DNA of 64,000 nt from CAVVJA01 sp963801715 (GTDB taxonomy: Bacteria; Actinomycetota; Actinomycetes; Mycobacteriales; Jatrophihabitantaceae), in contig CAWDGB010000007.1 of the NCBI GenBank assembly GCA_963801715.1, positions 186,001 through 250,000 on the forward strand, given 5' to 3'. The notes under the pieces are model-generated. The model was not told the DNA's origin. It saw nothing but the letters and a program-made list of their open reading frames with translations, and made no database searches. The position numbers were made by a program, and so were the translations under genes. Positions 43,194 to 52,061 of the stretch are shown here, in pieces. The stretch's first letter is position 1, and each line of letters begins with the position of its first letter.

Positions 43194-45971
43194 CTAGCTG
43201 ATCAGCCCTAGCTGGCGGCCGCGCACGACTGCTTCGGTGCGGTTCGCTGCGCCGAGCTTGTCCAGGACGTGGCTCACATGCTTCTTGACGGTGTCCAGAG
43301 TGACGACGAGATCCTCGGCGATCCGCCGGTTCGACTTGCCCTCCGCCATCTCCTGGAGTACCTCGACCTCGCGGCGGGTCAGCGGTTCGACCAGTCCCGG
43401 CCCGGCCGAGGCACGCGCGTCGCCAGGCGTTGACGGCGCGTTGTCGAATGCCCGCATCAGCCGCGCTAGATAACCCCGCGGCACGGCCCGCAAGGCAGCT
43501 TCCCCCGAGCGCTGCGATGACAGCAGACGGCCCAGCAGCGAACGCATATGTGCGCCCTCGTCCATGAATACACGGACGTAGCTTTCCGGGCTCGCCTGGG
43601 CGAGCGCGTCGGCGAGCGAGTTCAGCGCCGCGGCGTCGTCACCGCCGGACGCGAGCGCGAGCGCCTGCAGCGCTCGCAGCTCGATCACGCTGCCGACTCG
43701 GCGTTGTGCGACTGCCAGCGCGTGCATGCGGTTCAGTAGCGCGAGCGTCTCCTCGGCCCGGCCATCCGCGAGCATCACTCGGGCGAGCACGAGGTAGGTC
43801 AGCTCCTCCGCATAGTCGAGCTCGCCGGATGCGGCGAGGCCACGCTCGGCGGTCCAGCGTCGGGCGGCATCGATGTCGCCTTGGGCGAGGAGCAGCCGAG
43901 CATGTTGCGCCCCGACCGGATTGAGCGGGCCGGGCCTGCCCGCTGCAGGGGCGATCCGGGCCGCCTCGTCGATTGCCTCCCGCGCGCCGCCTTTGTCGCC
44001 AGTGGCCTGGCGGGTCCAGGCCAGGGTCACGAGGGCGGTGGCAAGAGGCGGCGTGAAGGTGAACAGTCTGCAGAGCGGGATACCCGTGGCGAGGTACTCA
44101 GCCGCGGTGTCTAGCTGATTTCGCTGGTAGGCCAGCTCGGCCAAGCCGACGTAGGCGATTCCCGCTCCCGGTGTCTGCGTGCCGCTCTTCGTCGTGGTGA
44201 TCTCAAGGGTCTGCCGGTAGGTCGCGGCGGCGGCGTCGAGGCGACCCTGAGCCCGCTGTACCTGGCCGAGATAGAAGCTGCCCCAGCCGGCGAGGTTGCG
44301 GTTGCCCGCTTCGCGCCACCGGCCGATGCTCGCCACGAGCCCTTGCTCGGCCTCGGCCGGTCGGCCGCCGAGCCAATCAGCCGCTGCCGCGTGTCCTTCC
44401 GCAATAGCCTTCAGCATCCATTCGCCGTCTCGGACCTCGACCCGAGCCTGCGCTGCGGATGCGGCAGCGGCCGTCGCGTCCCCGCTGAGCTCGGCGAGGT
44501 AAGCGCGGAAGATGGCGAGAGTCGCCGGGACGTTCACCAGCATGCTGCTCGCCCGACCCGAAGACGGCTCGTACATCTCGTCCCCACCGTCCCGGTCGGC
44601 GGCCTCGGCGGCAACGAGCATTTCCTCGACTTCGTCGACTCGACCCGCCGCATCGGCCAACGCCGCCTGCGCCAGCATCAACCTCGGACGCGACCGCACC
44701 AGATCGGCGGGAAGCGCTGACACCCAACGCTGAACGGTCACACCCTCGCCACGCTGGTAGAACAGCGCGTCGAACTGCTCCTCGATCAACCGGGCCGCGC
44801 GGACCGGCTCGCCCCCTGCCATCGCGTGCCGCACCGCGTCGTCGACGACACCGTGCTCCTCGTGCCAGCGCGCGGCGGCCAGGTGCAGGTCCGCGACCTG
44901 CCCGGGTTGCTCCTGCTGCAGCCGGGCGCGAAGCAGGTCCGCGAAGAGTGGGTGGTAGCGCCACCATGTGCGCTGTTCGTCCAGCGGCACGAGAAACAAC
45001 CCAGCCGTCTCCGCGGCCTCGAGCATCGCCTGGCCGTCGCTGCGTCCGGTCACGGCGTCGCACAGCGACCCGCTGAGCCGGTCCAGGATCGATGTCTGCA
45101 GCAGGAAGTGACGTATCAGGTCGCTCTGGCGATCGAGCACCTCCTCGGTCAGATAGTCGAGCACGTAGCGATGGCTGCCGCCGAACGTCGCCACGAAGGC
45201 GGCGGCGTCGCCCTGGCCTTGTAACGAGAGGGCCGCCAGCTGCAGACCGGCTGGCCAACCATCGGTGCGGGCATCCAAAGCGGCCACCGCGGACGGGGCC
45301 AGGTCACGCCGTGCCGTGGCGTGCAACAGCGCGCTGGCTTCCTCCGTCGTACAGCGCAGATCCGCCGCGCGCAGTTCGGTTAGCTGCCCCAAGACCCGCA
45401 GCCGAGCGAGTCCGAGCGGCGGATCCGCCCGGCTGGCGAGCACCAACTGGAGTCCTGGCGGCAGATGCTCGAGAAGGAACGTCAAAGAGGCATGCACCCG
45501 GCCGGACTCGATCAAGTGATAGTCGTCGAGGACGAGTCGGACCTGTTCGCTGTCGGGACTGGCCGCGAGCTCGTTGATCAGCGCGGTCACCAGGCCGTCG
45601 AAGGAAGGCGGCGCCGGTGGTCCGAGCAGACTGCCGATGCGGGCGGCGATTCCGGGCCGGCCCCGATCCAGCGCGACGACGACGTGGCGCCAGAACCGGG
45701 CCGGATCACTGTCGCCGGCGTCCAACGAAAGCCACGCCACGGGCCGGCCACCGCGCCGCACCCATTCTCCGAGCAGCGCGGTCTTGCCGAACCCGGCCGG
45801 CGCGCAGACCAGCACGATGCCTGGCAGCGGCGATTCGTCCAGGACGCTTAGCAGACGCGGGCGCGAAACGAATCCGGCACGCGGGTGCGGAAGGTGCAGC
45901 TTGGTCGCTAGCAGCGCGTCCGGCGCAGACGCGGGAGCATCCGAGTCAATCCCGTCAGATCGCTCGCGCAT
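43194..45971 (-). CDS. MalT-like LuxR family transcriptional regulator (STAND ATPase)
   Basis: With ATG at 45971, five bases after GGAG, the protein has 925 residues. It shows the MalT lead-in LATKLHLPHPRAGFVSRPRL, Walker A VCAPAGFGKTALL near residue 58, VAWLSLDAGDSDPARFWRHV, Walker B RLVLDDYHLIESG near 140, TDGWPAGLQLAALSL, a long TPR region and a C-terminal helix-turn-helix (LTRREVEVLQEMAEGKSNRR, then TLDTVKKHVSHVLDKL). A longer upstream frame overlaps the divergent small gene and is not favoured. The signal and targets are unknown; the divergent small gene and hydrolase are candidates. Confidence 0.94.
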   Translation of the reverse strand: MRERSDGIDSDAPASAPDALLATKLHLPHPRAGFVSRPRLLSVLDESPLPGIVLVCAPAGFGKTALLGEWVRRGGRPVAWLSLDAGDSDPARFWRHVVVALDRGRPGIAARIGSLLGPPAPPSFDGLVTALINELAASPDSEQVRLVLDDYHLIESGRVHASLTFLLEHLPPGLQLVLASRADPPLGLARLRVLGQLTELRAADLRCTTEEASALLHATARRDLAPSAVAALDARTDGWPAGLQLAALSLQGQGDAAAFVATFGGSHRYVLDYLTEEVLDRQSDLIRHFLLQTSILDRLSGSLCDAVTGRSDGQAMLEAAETAGLFLVPLDEQRTWWRYHPLFADLLRARLQQEQPGQVADLHLAAARWHEEHGVVDDAVRHAMAGGEPVRAARLIEEQFDALFYQRGEGVTVQRWVSALPADLVRSRPRLMLAQAALADAAGRVDEVEEMLVAAEAADRDGGDEMYEPSSGRASSMLVNVPATLAIFRAYLAELSGDATAAAASAAQARVEVRDGEWMLKAIAEGHAAAADWLGGRPAEAEQGLVASIGRWREAGNRNLAGWGSFYLGQVQRAQGRLDAAAATYRQTLEITTTKSGTQTPGAGIAYVGLAELAYQRNQLDTAAEYLATGIPLCRLFTFTPPLATALVTLAWTRQATGDKGGAREAIDEAARIAPAAGRPGPLNPVGAQHARLLLAQGDIDAARRWTAERGLAASGELDYAEELTYLVLARVMLADGRAEETLALLNRMHALAVAQRRVGSVIELRALQALALASGGDDAAALNSLADALAQASPESYVRVFMDEGAHMRSLLGRLLSSQRSGEAALRAVPRGYLARLMRAFDNAPSTPGDARASAGPGLVEPLTRREVEVLQEMAEGKSNRRIAEDLVVTLDTVKKHVSHVLDKLGAANRTEAVVRGRQLGLIS

Positions 45972-46131
45972 AACCACTCCGCAGTCGCCTGGTCCACCCG
46001 GGCTCATCGTGCTCGACACTACGGCCGGGCAGAACCTTCCACCTGACAGTGCACCTTCGGGTGACGCCTCGGGTGCAGCACGGTCCGTAGCGTCCTGGGA
46101 GCACGCCGACGCGGACAAGGAGCAAGAGCGC

Positions 46132-46368
46132 ATGGCTGACTGCGGATCTGCGGCTCGCTACGAAATCGGAGTTTACGGACTGATCGACCAGGCCTGGTTT
46201 CCCGAGGCACACGTCAGCGGCGGCGACGGGCGCAGCGCGATCAGCGCCTATCTGCCCGACCAATCCGCACTGTTCGGACTGCTCACTCGTATCCGAGATC
46301 TGGGGCTCTGCCTGGTGAGCGTCCGTCGCATCGAGCCCGATCACCAGGACCAGTCGAAGAACCTCTGA
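46132..46368 (+). CDS. Small ACT-like protein adjacent to LuxR and hydrolase
   Basis: A 78-residue protein begins MADCGSAARYEIGVYGLIDQ at ATG 46132 with AAGGAG upstream. It continues with a beta-alpha-beta pattern and ends LFGLLTRIRDLGLCLVSVRR plus an acidic tail. Such small proteins (pattern ISG/ISAYLPDQSALFGLL) are common in actinobacteria next to alpha/beta hydrolases and MalT-like regulators. The function is unknown. It is divergent from the LuxR gene by 160 bases and is followed 19 bases later by the hydrolase remnant. Confidence 0.75.
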   Translation: MADCGSAARYEIGVYGLIDQAWFPEAHVSGGDGRSAISAYLPDQSALFGLLTRIRDLGLCLVSVRRIEPDHQDQSKNL

Positions 46369-46387
46369 ACCACGAAAGGACGAGGCC

Positions 46388-46531
46388 ATGAATACGACCA
46401 AGCGGGAGAAGGTGCGATTCGCCAGCGGCGCTACCGAGTGCGTGGCCTGGCACTACCCAGCGGACAACGGGGCCTGCGTCATCATGGCGGGCGGGTTGGC
46501 GGTCACCAAGGAGCCGGCCACGGACCTGTCC
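46388..46531 (+). pseudogene. Alpha/beta hydrolase, N-terminal remnant
   Basis: From ATG 46388 (with AAAGGACGAGG upstream) the frame reads NTTKREKVRFASGATECVAW, HYPADNGACVIMAGGLAVTK and EPATDLSGR, the first strands of an alpha/beta hydrolase with the oxyanion-loop GGLAVTKEP pattern. After about residue 48 the sequence loses resemblance. The missing C-terminal half of such a hydrolase appears on the opposite strand just downstream. Confidence 0.7.
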
Positions 46532-46645
46532 GGTCGGGTCCCACGGCGTCGTGCACGGTCGCGGTGCTGCGAAGCGCGTATGGCGGCGAGTCGAGCAGGT
46601 GCCTACGGACAAGGACAGCTGCACGCCGGCCGCTCGTTCGTGTTG

Positions 46646-46870
46646 CTAGAGGAACGGGGCGTAGTGCACCGCCGGGCATTCGGACGAGTTCACCTCGAGG
46701 CGCGCGCGCCGCGGCGCGCGCGGCTGGTTCGGCGAGGGATGTCTGATCCTGGTCACAGACGAGGACGAGCAGCGGGGCCTGCACTCCCGACGCCGCGCGT
46801 CCGGCCGCCTAGAACAGTGCCGCGGCGGCCATGCCATGTACGGTCGCCTGCGCGACCACCATCCGTCCGC
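46646..46870 (-). pseudogene. Alpha/beta hydrolase, C-terminal remnant on the opposite strand
   Basis: The minus strand reads VVAQATVHGMAAAALF, a stop codon, then VQAPLLVLVCDQDQTSLAEP with the strand and acidic turn before the catalytic Asp, and ELVRMPGG; a one-base frame change then gives HYAPFL with the catalytic His. This is the C-terminal third of an alpha/beta hydrolase of the same type as the plus-strand N-terminal remnant, in the inverse orientation. A CG-rich self-complementary run near 46705-46725 (GCGCGCGCGCCGCGGCGCGC) lies inside it. Confidence 0.65.
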
Positions 46871-46981
46871 GCATAACCGCTGCCGCTGCCCACGCTGGAT
46901 CTCCTGCAGCGCCCGGGTCGGCGTGTCCCTGCTTCTGGCATTGCTAGGTGCACGACGTTTCAGTGACGTCGGGCCGGCGCT

Positions 46982-47467
46982 TCACGTCTGTTCGGCCAGC
47001 AGGCCGGCAAACCGGTTGAGATAGAGCGGCCAGCCCTCGTCGCCGCCGACGCCATTGCTCATACCTTCCCAGTCCTCGCCGTGCCGCTCGAGGTTGCGGT
47101 GCTCGAGGTCCACCCTGGTTCGACTAGGTGCTTCGGCGATGAACTGCACCTCGACTTCGCTCGTCTTGGCCAAGTCCGTTTCAAGCTGCCAGTGCGGGCT
47201 AATGTCCCAGCTGAGTACGACTCGGTGCGGTGGCTCGTACGCGAGCACCCTCGCGAAATGGCACTCGCTGCCGTCGACGCCGCGGTCGAAGAGATGCCCG
47301 CCAACGCGCGCCTCGAACACCGTCTCGGCGATCTCGACCGCGAGCAGGTTGTGCTGGCGCGGCTTGAAGCGCCCGAAATCCTTTGTGAAGACGCGGAACG
47401 CGCGCTCGATTGGCGCGTCGACGACGACTGAGGCCCGGACGTAGGTGCCTGCTATCGGTGTGCTCAT
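46982..47467 (-). CDS. AHSA1/SRPBCC domain protein
   Basis: The 161-residue protein has the START-like fold of the AHSA1 family: ASVVVDAPIERAFRVFTKDF at the N-terminus, HNLLAVEIAETVFEARVGGH, then VLAYEPPHRVVLSWDISPHW and a C-terminal helix with GWPLYLNRFAGLLAEQ. These proteins bind hydrophobic ligands or modulate chaperones. Its ATG overlaps the stop of the arsR gene (ATGA), the usual ArsR-AHSA1 operon in actinobacteria. Likely repressed by that ArsR protein. Confidence 0.9.
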   Translation of the reverse strand: MSTPIAGTYVRASVVVDAPIERAFRVFTKDFGRFKPRQHNLLAVEIAETVFEARVGGHLFDRGVDGSECHFARVLAYEPPHRVVLSWDISPHWQLETDLAKTSEVEVQFIAEAPSRTRVDLEHRNLERHGEDWEGMSNGVGGDEGWPLYLNRFAGLLAEQT

Positions 47468-47784
47468 CTGTCCTCCTCAACTGGTTGCTCAACAGCGGTC
47501 TTGTAGGCCATGAGCGCCTTGTTCCAGAAGCGCTCCAGGTCGGCGCGCAGGGCTCCCAGCCCCGGCGTATCGAGTTGATAGATGTGGTGTTTGCCTTCGC
47601 GCCGGTCGACGACAAGCCCCGCATCTTTGAGCACCTTGAGGTGTTGCGAGACCGCCGGGCGGCTGACAGGGAGCCCGTCCGCCAGCTCACTGACAGCCTG
47701 CGGGCGTTCGGCGAGACGCTCGAAGATCGCTCGCCTGGTCGGATCGCCGAGCGCCGTCCACCCGCTAATCGAGTAAGTTTGCAC
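47464..47784 (-). CDS. ArsR family winged-helix regulator
   Basis: The protein has about 106 residues with GTG at 47784, or six more from GTG at 47802. The winged helix is ALGDPTRRAIFERLAERPQA, SELADGLPVSRPAVSQHLKV and LKDAGLVVDRREGKHHIYQL, with no metal-binding ELCVC motif, so it is a non-metal ArsR of the AHSA1-associated type. Tandem operators overlap the start region, implying autoregulation and a leaderless or very short-leader mRNA. It is translationally coupled to the AHSA1 gene. Confidence 0.9.
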   Translation of the reverse strand: MQTYSISGWTALGDPTRRAIFERLAERPQAVSELADGLPVSRPAVSQHLKVLKDAGLVVDRREGKHHIYQLDTPGLGALRADLERFWNKALMAYKTAVEQPVEEDR

Positions 47785-47806
47785 TAACACGTAAGTTAGC
47801 ACTTAC
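47773..47806. promoter_or_regulatory. Tandem ArsR-type operators
   Basis: GTAAGTTTGCACTAAC (47773-47788) and GTAAGTTAGCACTTAC (47791-47806) are two near-palindromic 16-bp boxes on the consensus GTAAGT-TNGC-ACTWAC, centred 18 bases apart. They overlap the arsR start codons. Confidence 0.75.
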
Positions 47807-48052
47807 GCGATGTGGCGGTCAAGCACCCGAGCGCCGCCGCCACCGGCGGCATCACCGCCATCATCGTTAACTACCAGCCGAAGCACACCCGCAGCGATCC
47901 CCCAAGACTGTCCGCCACATACGGGCCAGTCCGACCGAGGAAGAAATCCCAAATGACCGGAACGGACGTCGTGCTCGATGCGGGCACTATCCGCGACAAG
48001 CGGCGGTAGCTGCGCCCCGGAGGTTCCGCACCCATCCCGATAGGGTTCAGGC

Positions 48053-48511
48053 ATGACGACCTCGTCCGATGTTGTTGTCGGCGTCGATGACTCACCCGAA
48101 TCGCTTGAGGCGCTGCGCGTGGCAGCGAGCGAAGCAGCCGTGCGCGGAGTTGGCGTGCTAGCCATTCATGTCTGGCATGCCGCTTCCACGTGGGGGGTTC
48201 CGCTGGCCTGGCCGGCTGGAGCGAACCCGGGCCAGTACGTCGAGAAGCGTCTCGCCGACGAAGCTCGGCAGTTGGAGGCAGCGCGCCAGGCTGCTGGCGA
48301 GCCGCCCGTGGATATCGCGGTCCAGGTGATCGAGGGCGACACGGTGAAGGAGCTGCGCGCTGCCGCGACAGGTGCGCCGATGCTGGTGCTCGGCGAGCGG
48401 CGTTTCCACGGACCGCAGTCAATCCTTGGCTCGGTAAACCACGCCTTCGCGGCGCATCCACCGTGTCCGGTGCTGATCGTGCCTGCAGGTCACTCTGCCG
48501 CGCGCGACTAG
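48053..48511 (+). CDS. Universal stress protein (UspA family)
   Basis: A single 152-residue Usp domain: VVVGVDDSPESLEALRVAAS at the start, VGVLAIHVWHAAS, VIEGDTVKELRAAATGAPML, and the ATP-binding-type loop VLGERRFHGPQSILGSVNHA ending in HPPCPVLIVPAG. The G-2x-G-9x-G(S/T) pattern is loosely kept (G-E-R..G..L-G-S), so ATP binding is plausible. Monocistronic. No copy of the 19-bp dyad is seen upstream. Confidence 0.93.
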   Translation: MTTSSDVVVGVDDSPESLEALRVAASEAAVRGVGVLAIHVWHAASTWGVPLAWPAGANPGQYVEKRLADEARQLEAARQAAGEPPVDIAVQVIEGDTVKELRAAATGAPMLVLGERRFHGPQSILGSVNHAFAAHPPCPVLIVPAGHSAARD

Positions 48512-48737
48512 CTTGTCGATGAGAGTCGCTCGTCCCCTGTGACGGCGCGTGCCTCGTCGCCTATCGCCCACCCGGATTTCCCTTGTATAGCTTCGTTTCC
48601 AGCGGTCACGAGAGACACGTGTCAGACACGCGTTATGCCGAAGGTGATGATGCCGTCGTGCGCGGTGGACCAGGCAATCAGCGCCGCCCCCCAAAGTCGT
48701 CGTGGACGGACCGCGCCTCGCGCCGCAGCTCGCCGCG

Positions 48738-49016
48738 TCACTGACCCGGGTTGAGCAGATGGGCCAACTGCGATCCGCCGACGAGAATCCGCAGCGGCTT
48801 GGGCAGATGGCCAATCGCGTGGGCGAGGTCCCGCGCTGCGTCGCTCCATCCATGGGTCGTCAGGTAGGCGGCGGCAACGGCAAGCAGGCAGGTCAGGACG
48901 GCGACGGCGATAAGACTCGGACGCGAGACTGGCAGTCTGATTGCTGAGCTGCTCAGGTCGAGCTCCTCACTACCCCGTAGCGCGGTGTGCTGAATCTTCT
49001 GCTTGATTTCGGCCAT
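48738..49016 (-). CDS. Small single-TM membrane protein, unrecognised
   Basis: From ATG 49016 the 92-residue product reads MAEIKQKIQHTALRGSEELD, then one helix SLIAVAVLTCLLAVAAAYLT and a C-terminal amphipathic part ending GGSQLAHLLNPGQ. It is divergent from the histidine kinase gene with 131 bases between. I do not recognise the family, but the clear helix and good codon bias support it. No strong ribosome site is seen. Confidence 0.5.
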   Translation of the reverse strand: MAEIKQKIQHTALRGSEELDLSSSAIRLPVSRPSLIAVAVLTCLLAVAAAYLTTHGWSDAARDLAHAIGHLPKPLRILVGGSQLAHLLNPGQ

Positions 49017-49147
49017 GGCATGACGGTAGGAAATCCGAGCAGCGAAATCGTCAGCATAGAGCGCGATTCGCCGCCATCCCGCAGGGTGATTCTCGAATCG
49101 TCCGTAAGGATGAGGCACGGCCGACGAGCCTGCCGTATGGTCACCTC

Positions 49148-50308
49148 GTGGAACGCGTGCGGTTCCTCACCCGCAGCTATGGCTTCGATGCGTTGATCGG
49201 CCTCGGAGCAGTCGCGAGCGCGCTAATTGTCTTGTTCAGCACGGACGCCGACAACGCTCCGACATCCCCGTTGTGGTTTGCCGTTCCTGCCATTGCCATC
49301 GTTGTGCTGCCGCTGCTATGCCGACGCCGCTTTCCGTTCGCTGCCCCAGCGAGTGTTTGGCTGATTGCCGCGGGATTGTCGTTCATCGACGGCCGGTTGG
49401 TCGTGCTCCCGATTACCGTTTATGTCGCGGGAATGGTTGCGGCTTACCTGCTCGGCAACCTGCCCGACGGAAGGCAAGCTTGTCTCGGCTTGGCGGTGAC
49501 GCTCGTCGCTATCACGATCATCGTTGTCAACAATCCCGACCACGCGGCCGGTGACTACGCGCTGCCGGCATTATTCGCGATCGCGTGGCTGGCGGGGTTT
49601 GCCTTGCGTTCGCGGGCAGCGCACGCGGAGGCGGCCGAGCAACGCGCGATGTGGTTGGAACAGACGCGTGAGCAAGACGCACGGCGAGCAATCGACGAGG
49701 AGCGTGCGCGCATCGCCCGCGAGCTGCACGACGTGGTCGCGCACAGCGTCAGCGTCATGACCGTGCAGACGTCTGCGGTTCGTCGACTTCTGATGCCCGA
49801 GCAGGAGAAGGAGCGCCACGCCTTGCTCACCGTGGAGCAGACCGGTCGGGAGGCGCTTACTGAGATGCGTCGCCTGGTCGGCGTGTTGCGTAGTGATGAT
49901 CACGAGGCGCCGGCGCTGGCGCCGCAACCGGGCCTGGCCGAAGTGCGAACGCTGGTCGCGCACGCGCAAGAGACCGGGCTCCAGGTTGACTTGCAGATCG
50001 AGGGCCAGCCGGTCCGCCTGCCGGCGGGCATCGACCTCACTGCGTATCGGCTGGTGCAGGAGGGGCTGACGAACGCGATCAAGCACGCGTCGGCTGAGCA
50101 TGCGGAGGTACGTGTGCGGTACGCAACCGGGCATGTCGAGGTCGAGGTCGTCGACGACGGTCGCGGAGCAAACGGTCGCACCAGCAGCGGTGGACACGGT
50201 CTGCTAGGAATGCGCGAACGGGTTTCGATCTATAGGGGAGACCTGGACGTCGGGCCTCGTGCGGAAGGCGGCTTCCGGTTGCGAGCACGCCTCCCGGTGC
50301 AAACATGA
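49148..50308 (+). CDS. NarL-type sensor histidine kinase
   Basis: The 386-residue protein (GTG 49148) has four to five membrane helices in residues 1-155, then a HisKA_3 dimerization domain with RARIARELHDVVAHSVSVMT (phosphoaccepting His near residue 197) and a HATPase domain with EGLTNAIKHAS, VVDDGRGANG and GHGLLGMRERV. No extracytoplasmic sensor domain is visible, so it senses via its membrane part. It is followed by its response regulator 37 bases downstream. The signal is unknown. Confidence 0.94.
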   Translation: MERVRFLTRSYGFDALIGLGAVASALIVLFSTDADNAPTSPLWFAVPAIAIVVLPLLCRRRFPFAAPASVWLIAAGLSFIDGRLVVLPITVYVAGMVAAYLLGNLPDGRQACLGLAVTLVAITIIVVNNPDHAAGDYALPALFAIAWLAGFALRSRAAHAEAAEQRAMWLEQTREQDARRAIDEERARIARELHDVVAHSVSVMTVQTSAVRRLLMPEQEKERHALLTVEQTGREALTEMRRLVGVLRSDDHEAPALAPQPGLAEVRTLVAHAQETGLQVDLQIEGQPVRLPAGIDLTAYRLVQEGLTNAIKHASAEHAEVRVRYATGHVEVEVVDDGRGANGRTSSGGHGLLGMRERVSIYRGDLDVGPRAEGGFRLRARLPVQT

Positions 50309-50345
50309 CCGAGGCGCACGTGGGCTGGCCTGACGAGGCTCGCCA

Positions 50346-51014
50346 ATGAGCGTTGGCGTGCTCATAGCCGACGACCAAGCGCTCGTTCGCGCCGGCTTCC
50401 GGCTGATTCTCGAGGCAGAAGCGGACCTCGACGTCGTCGGCGAGGCAGTTGATGGCCTCGAAGCGGTGGCTGCCGCGCAGCGACTACGCCCGGACATCGT
50501 CTTGATGGACGTGCGCATGCCTGGCCTGGACGGAATCGAGGCAACCCGTCGGCTCATCAACAGCGATTGCACCGCCAAAGTTCTGATGCTGACGACGTTC
50601 GACATGGACGAGTATGTCTACGAGTCGCTGCGCGCCGGCGCAAGTGGCTTCCTGCTGAAGGACGTTCCGCCAGAGCAACTCGTGGCCGGGATTCACGCGG
50701 TCATATCGGGTGAAGCTTTACTTGCGCCCTCGGTGACTCGGCGCCTGATCGAGGAGTACGTGCGCCGTCCACCAAGTACGGCCGCCCGGCCCGCTCCCCG
50801 AGAACTGGAGCGGCTGACCGCGCGCGAGCGGGAGGTCCTCGTCCTCATGGCGCGTGGCCTATCGAACGCTGAGCTCGCTCGGGAATTTTTCGTCAGTGAG
50901 GCAACGGTAAAAACGCATGTCGCACACGTGCTCGCCAAACTGGGGCTGCGCGACCGCGTACAAGCCGTCGTTTTTGCCTACGAATCAGGGGTCATCCGGC
51001 CCAGCGAAGCGTGA
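50346..51014 (+). CDS. NarL/FixJ-type response regulator
   Basis: A 222-residue regulator beginning MSVGVLIADDQALVRAGFRL. The receiver domain has the acidic pair and phosphoacceptor in IVLMDVRMPGLDG and the Lys in LLKDVPPEQL; the output domain is a LuxR helix-turn-helix (LTAREREVLVLMARGLSNAE, then EATVKTHVAHVLAKLGLRDR). It pairs with the upstream kinase. Its last 30 bases overlap the 3' end of the convergent luciferase-like gene. Target genes are not evident. Confidence 0.95.
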   Translation: MSVGVLIADDQALVRAGFRLILEAEADLDVVGEAVDGLEAVAAAQRLRPDIVLMDVRMPGLDGIEATRRLINSDCTAKVLMLTTFDMDEYVYESLRAGASGFLLKDVPPEQLVAGIHAVISGEALLAPSVTRRLIEEYVRRPPSTAARPAPRELERLTAREREVLVLMARGLSNAELAREFFVSEATVKTHVAHVLAKLGLRDRVQAVVFAYESGVIRPSEA

Positions 51015-52061
51015 GCGTACAGCGGCGCGGCGTGAGGTTGCGCTAACCTCAAGGCCCGCCAGGGGCGCTCTTTCCCGAAATAGCACATGGTCGCGGTGAC
51101 GAGCACCGGTGAGCTGTTGCTGGATCTCGGTGACCATTGTGATCACCGTGTCGACGTCGTCACCGCACGGGATGAGGTTGAAGGTCGTGCAGCCTGCCTC
51201 GACATAGGGGGCGAGGAAATCGGCGACCTCGGCCGCGGAGCCGAATGGCGAGTACCGCTCGAACTTCTCGTATGGCAGCCGGTAGATGGCCTGCATGGCC
51301 TGGGCGACGGCGGCCCTGGCCCGGTTGCGGTTCGAGGCCAACCCGCACCAGACGTTGAGCCCATGCGACAACGCCGCGGTCTCGCGGCCGACGTCCGTTG
51401 CCAGGGCGGCGATCGCGGCTGTTGCTGCTGCGAATCGGGTGGGTGAGATCCAGATCCCGAGCCAACCGTCGCCGAGGCGCGCGGCGCGGTCGAGTGCTGC
51501 TTGCGATCTGCCTCCGACGATCAGCGGGACGGGCTTGGTCGGGATGGGGCGGACGAGTGCGTCATCGACGTTGATGTGGGCGCCGTGGAGGGTCACGCGG
51601 TCGCCAGCGATCAGGTTGCGCAGAACCGTGAGTGATTCGTCCATCCGCTTGCCTCGGGTAGCCGGGTCGACGCCGCAGACGGCGACCTCGTGGCGGTCCT
51701 CACCGCCGATGCCGACACCGAGGGTGAGCTTGCCCGGCGCCAGTTCGGCGAGGTCACTGAGTTGGCGGGCCACGGTAACCGGGTGGCGCAGCGGCAGCTG
51801 GTACGCGCCGACATAGACACAGAGGTCGGGGCGGCATCCCAGTGACGCGGCGGCATGGATCAGGCCGTCCATGCCGAAGCCTCCGTAGAAGCTGACGTGG
51901 TCGCCGAACATCACGTGGTCCAGCCCGGCACCGGCGATGCTGATCAGTGCCTCGCGCCGCTCGGCGGCCGCGAGCGAACGGCCTGTTATCGCGGGGATCG
52001 CCGACCCGACGCGGACACTGCTCGCGAGGCGCTCGGTCGATCCGTTCGGTGACATCGTCAT
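50985..52061 (-). CDS. LLM-class flavin-dependent oxidoreductase
   Basis: A 358-residue luciferase-like monooxygenase: AERREALISIAGAGLDHVMF at the N-terminus, the GDHV motif, GKLTLGVGIGGEDRHEVAVC, VPLIVGGRSQAALDRAARLG and GWLGIWISP. In actinobacteria many of these use F420 or FMN. The gene overlaps its upstream neighbour by four bases (ATGA), so an operon with the MddA-like methyltransferase is likely. The last 38 residues extend past the usual family end and are partly antisense to the response regulator gene, so the natural stop may have been lost. Confidence 0.92.
   Translation of the reverse strand: MTMSPNGSTERLASSVRVGSAIPAITGRSLAAAERREALISIAGAGLDHVMFGDHVSFYGGFGMDGLIHAAASLGCRPDLCVYVGAYQLPLRHPVTVARQLSDLAELAPGKLTLGVGIGGEDRHEVAVCGVDPATRGKRMDESLTVLRNLIAGDRVTLHGAHINVDDALVRPIPTKPVPLIVGGRSQAALDRAARLGDGWLGIWISPTRFAAATAAIAALATDVGRETAALSHGLNVWCGLASNRNRARAAVAQAMQAIYRLPYEKFERYSPFGSAAEVADFLAPYVEAGCTTFNLIPCGDDVDTVITMVTEIQQQLTGARHRDHVLFRERAPLAGLEVSATSRRAAVRSRFAGPDDP

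Noticed and set aside
48614..48623. GACACGTGTC palindrome between the Usp gene and the small membrane protein gene
   Set aside because: Single copy, not near a start codon, and short enough to occur by chance in GC-rich DNA.
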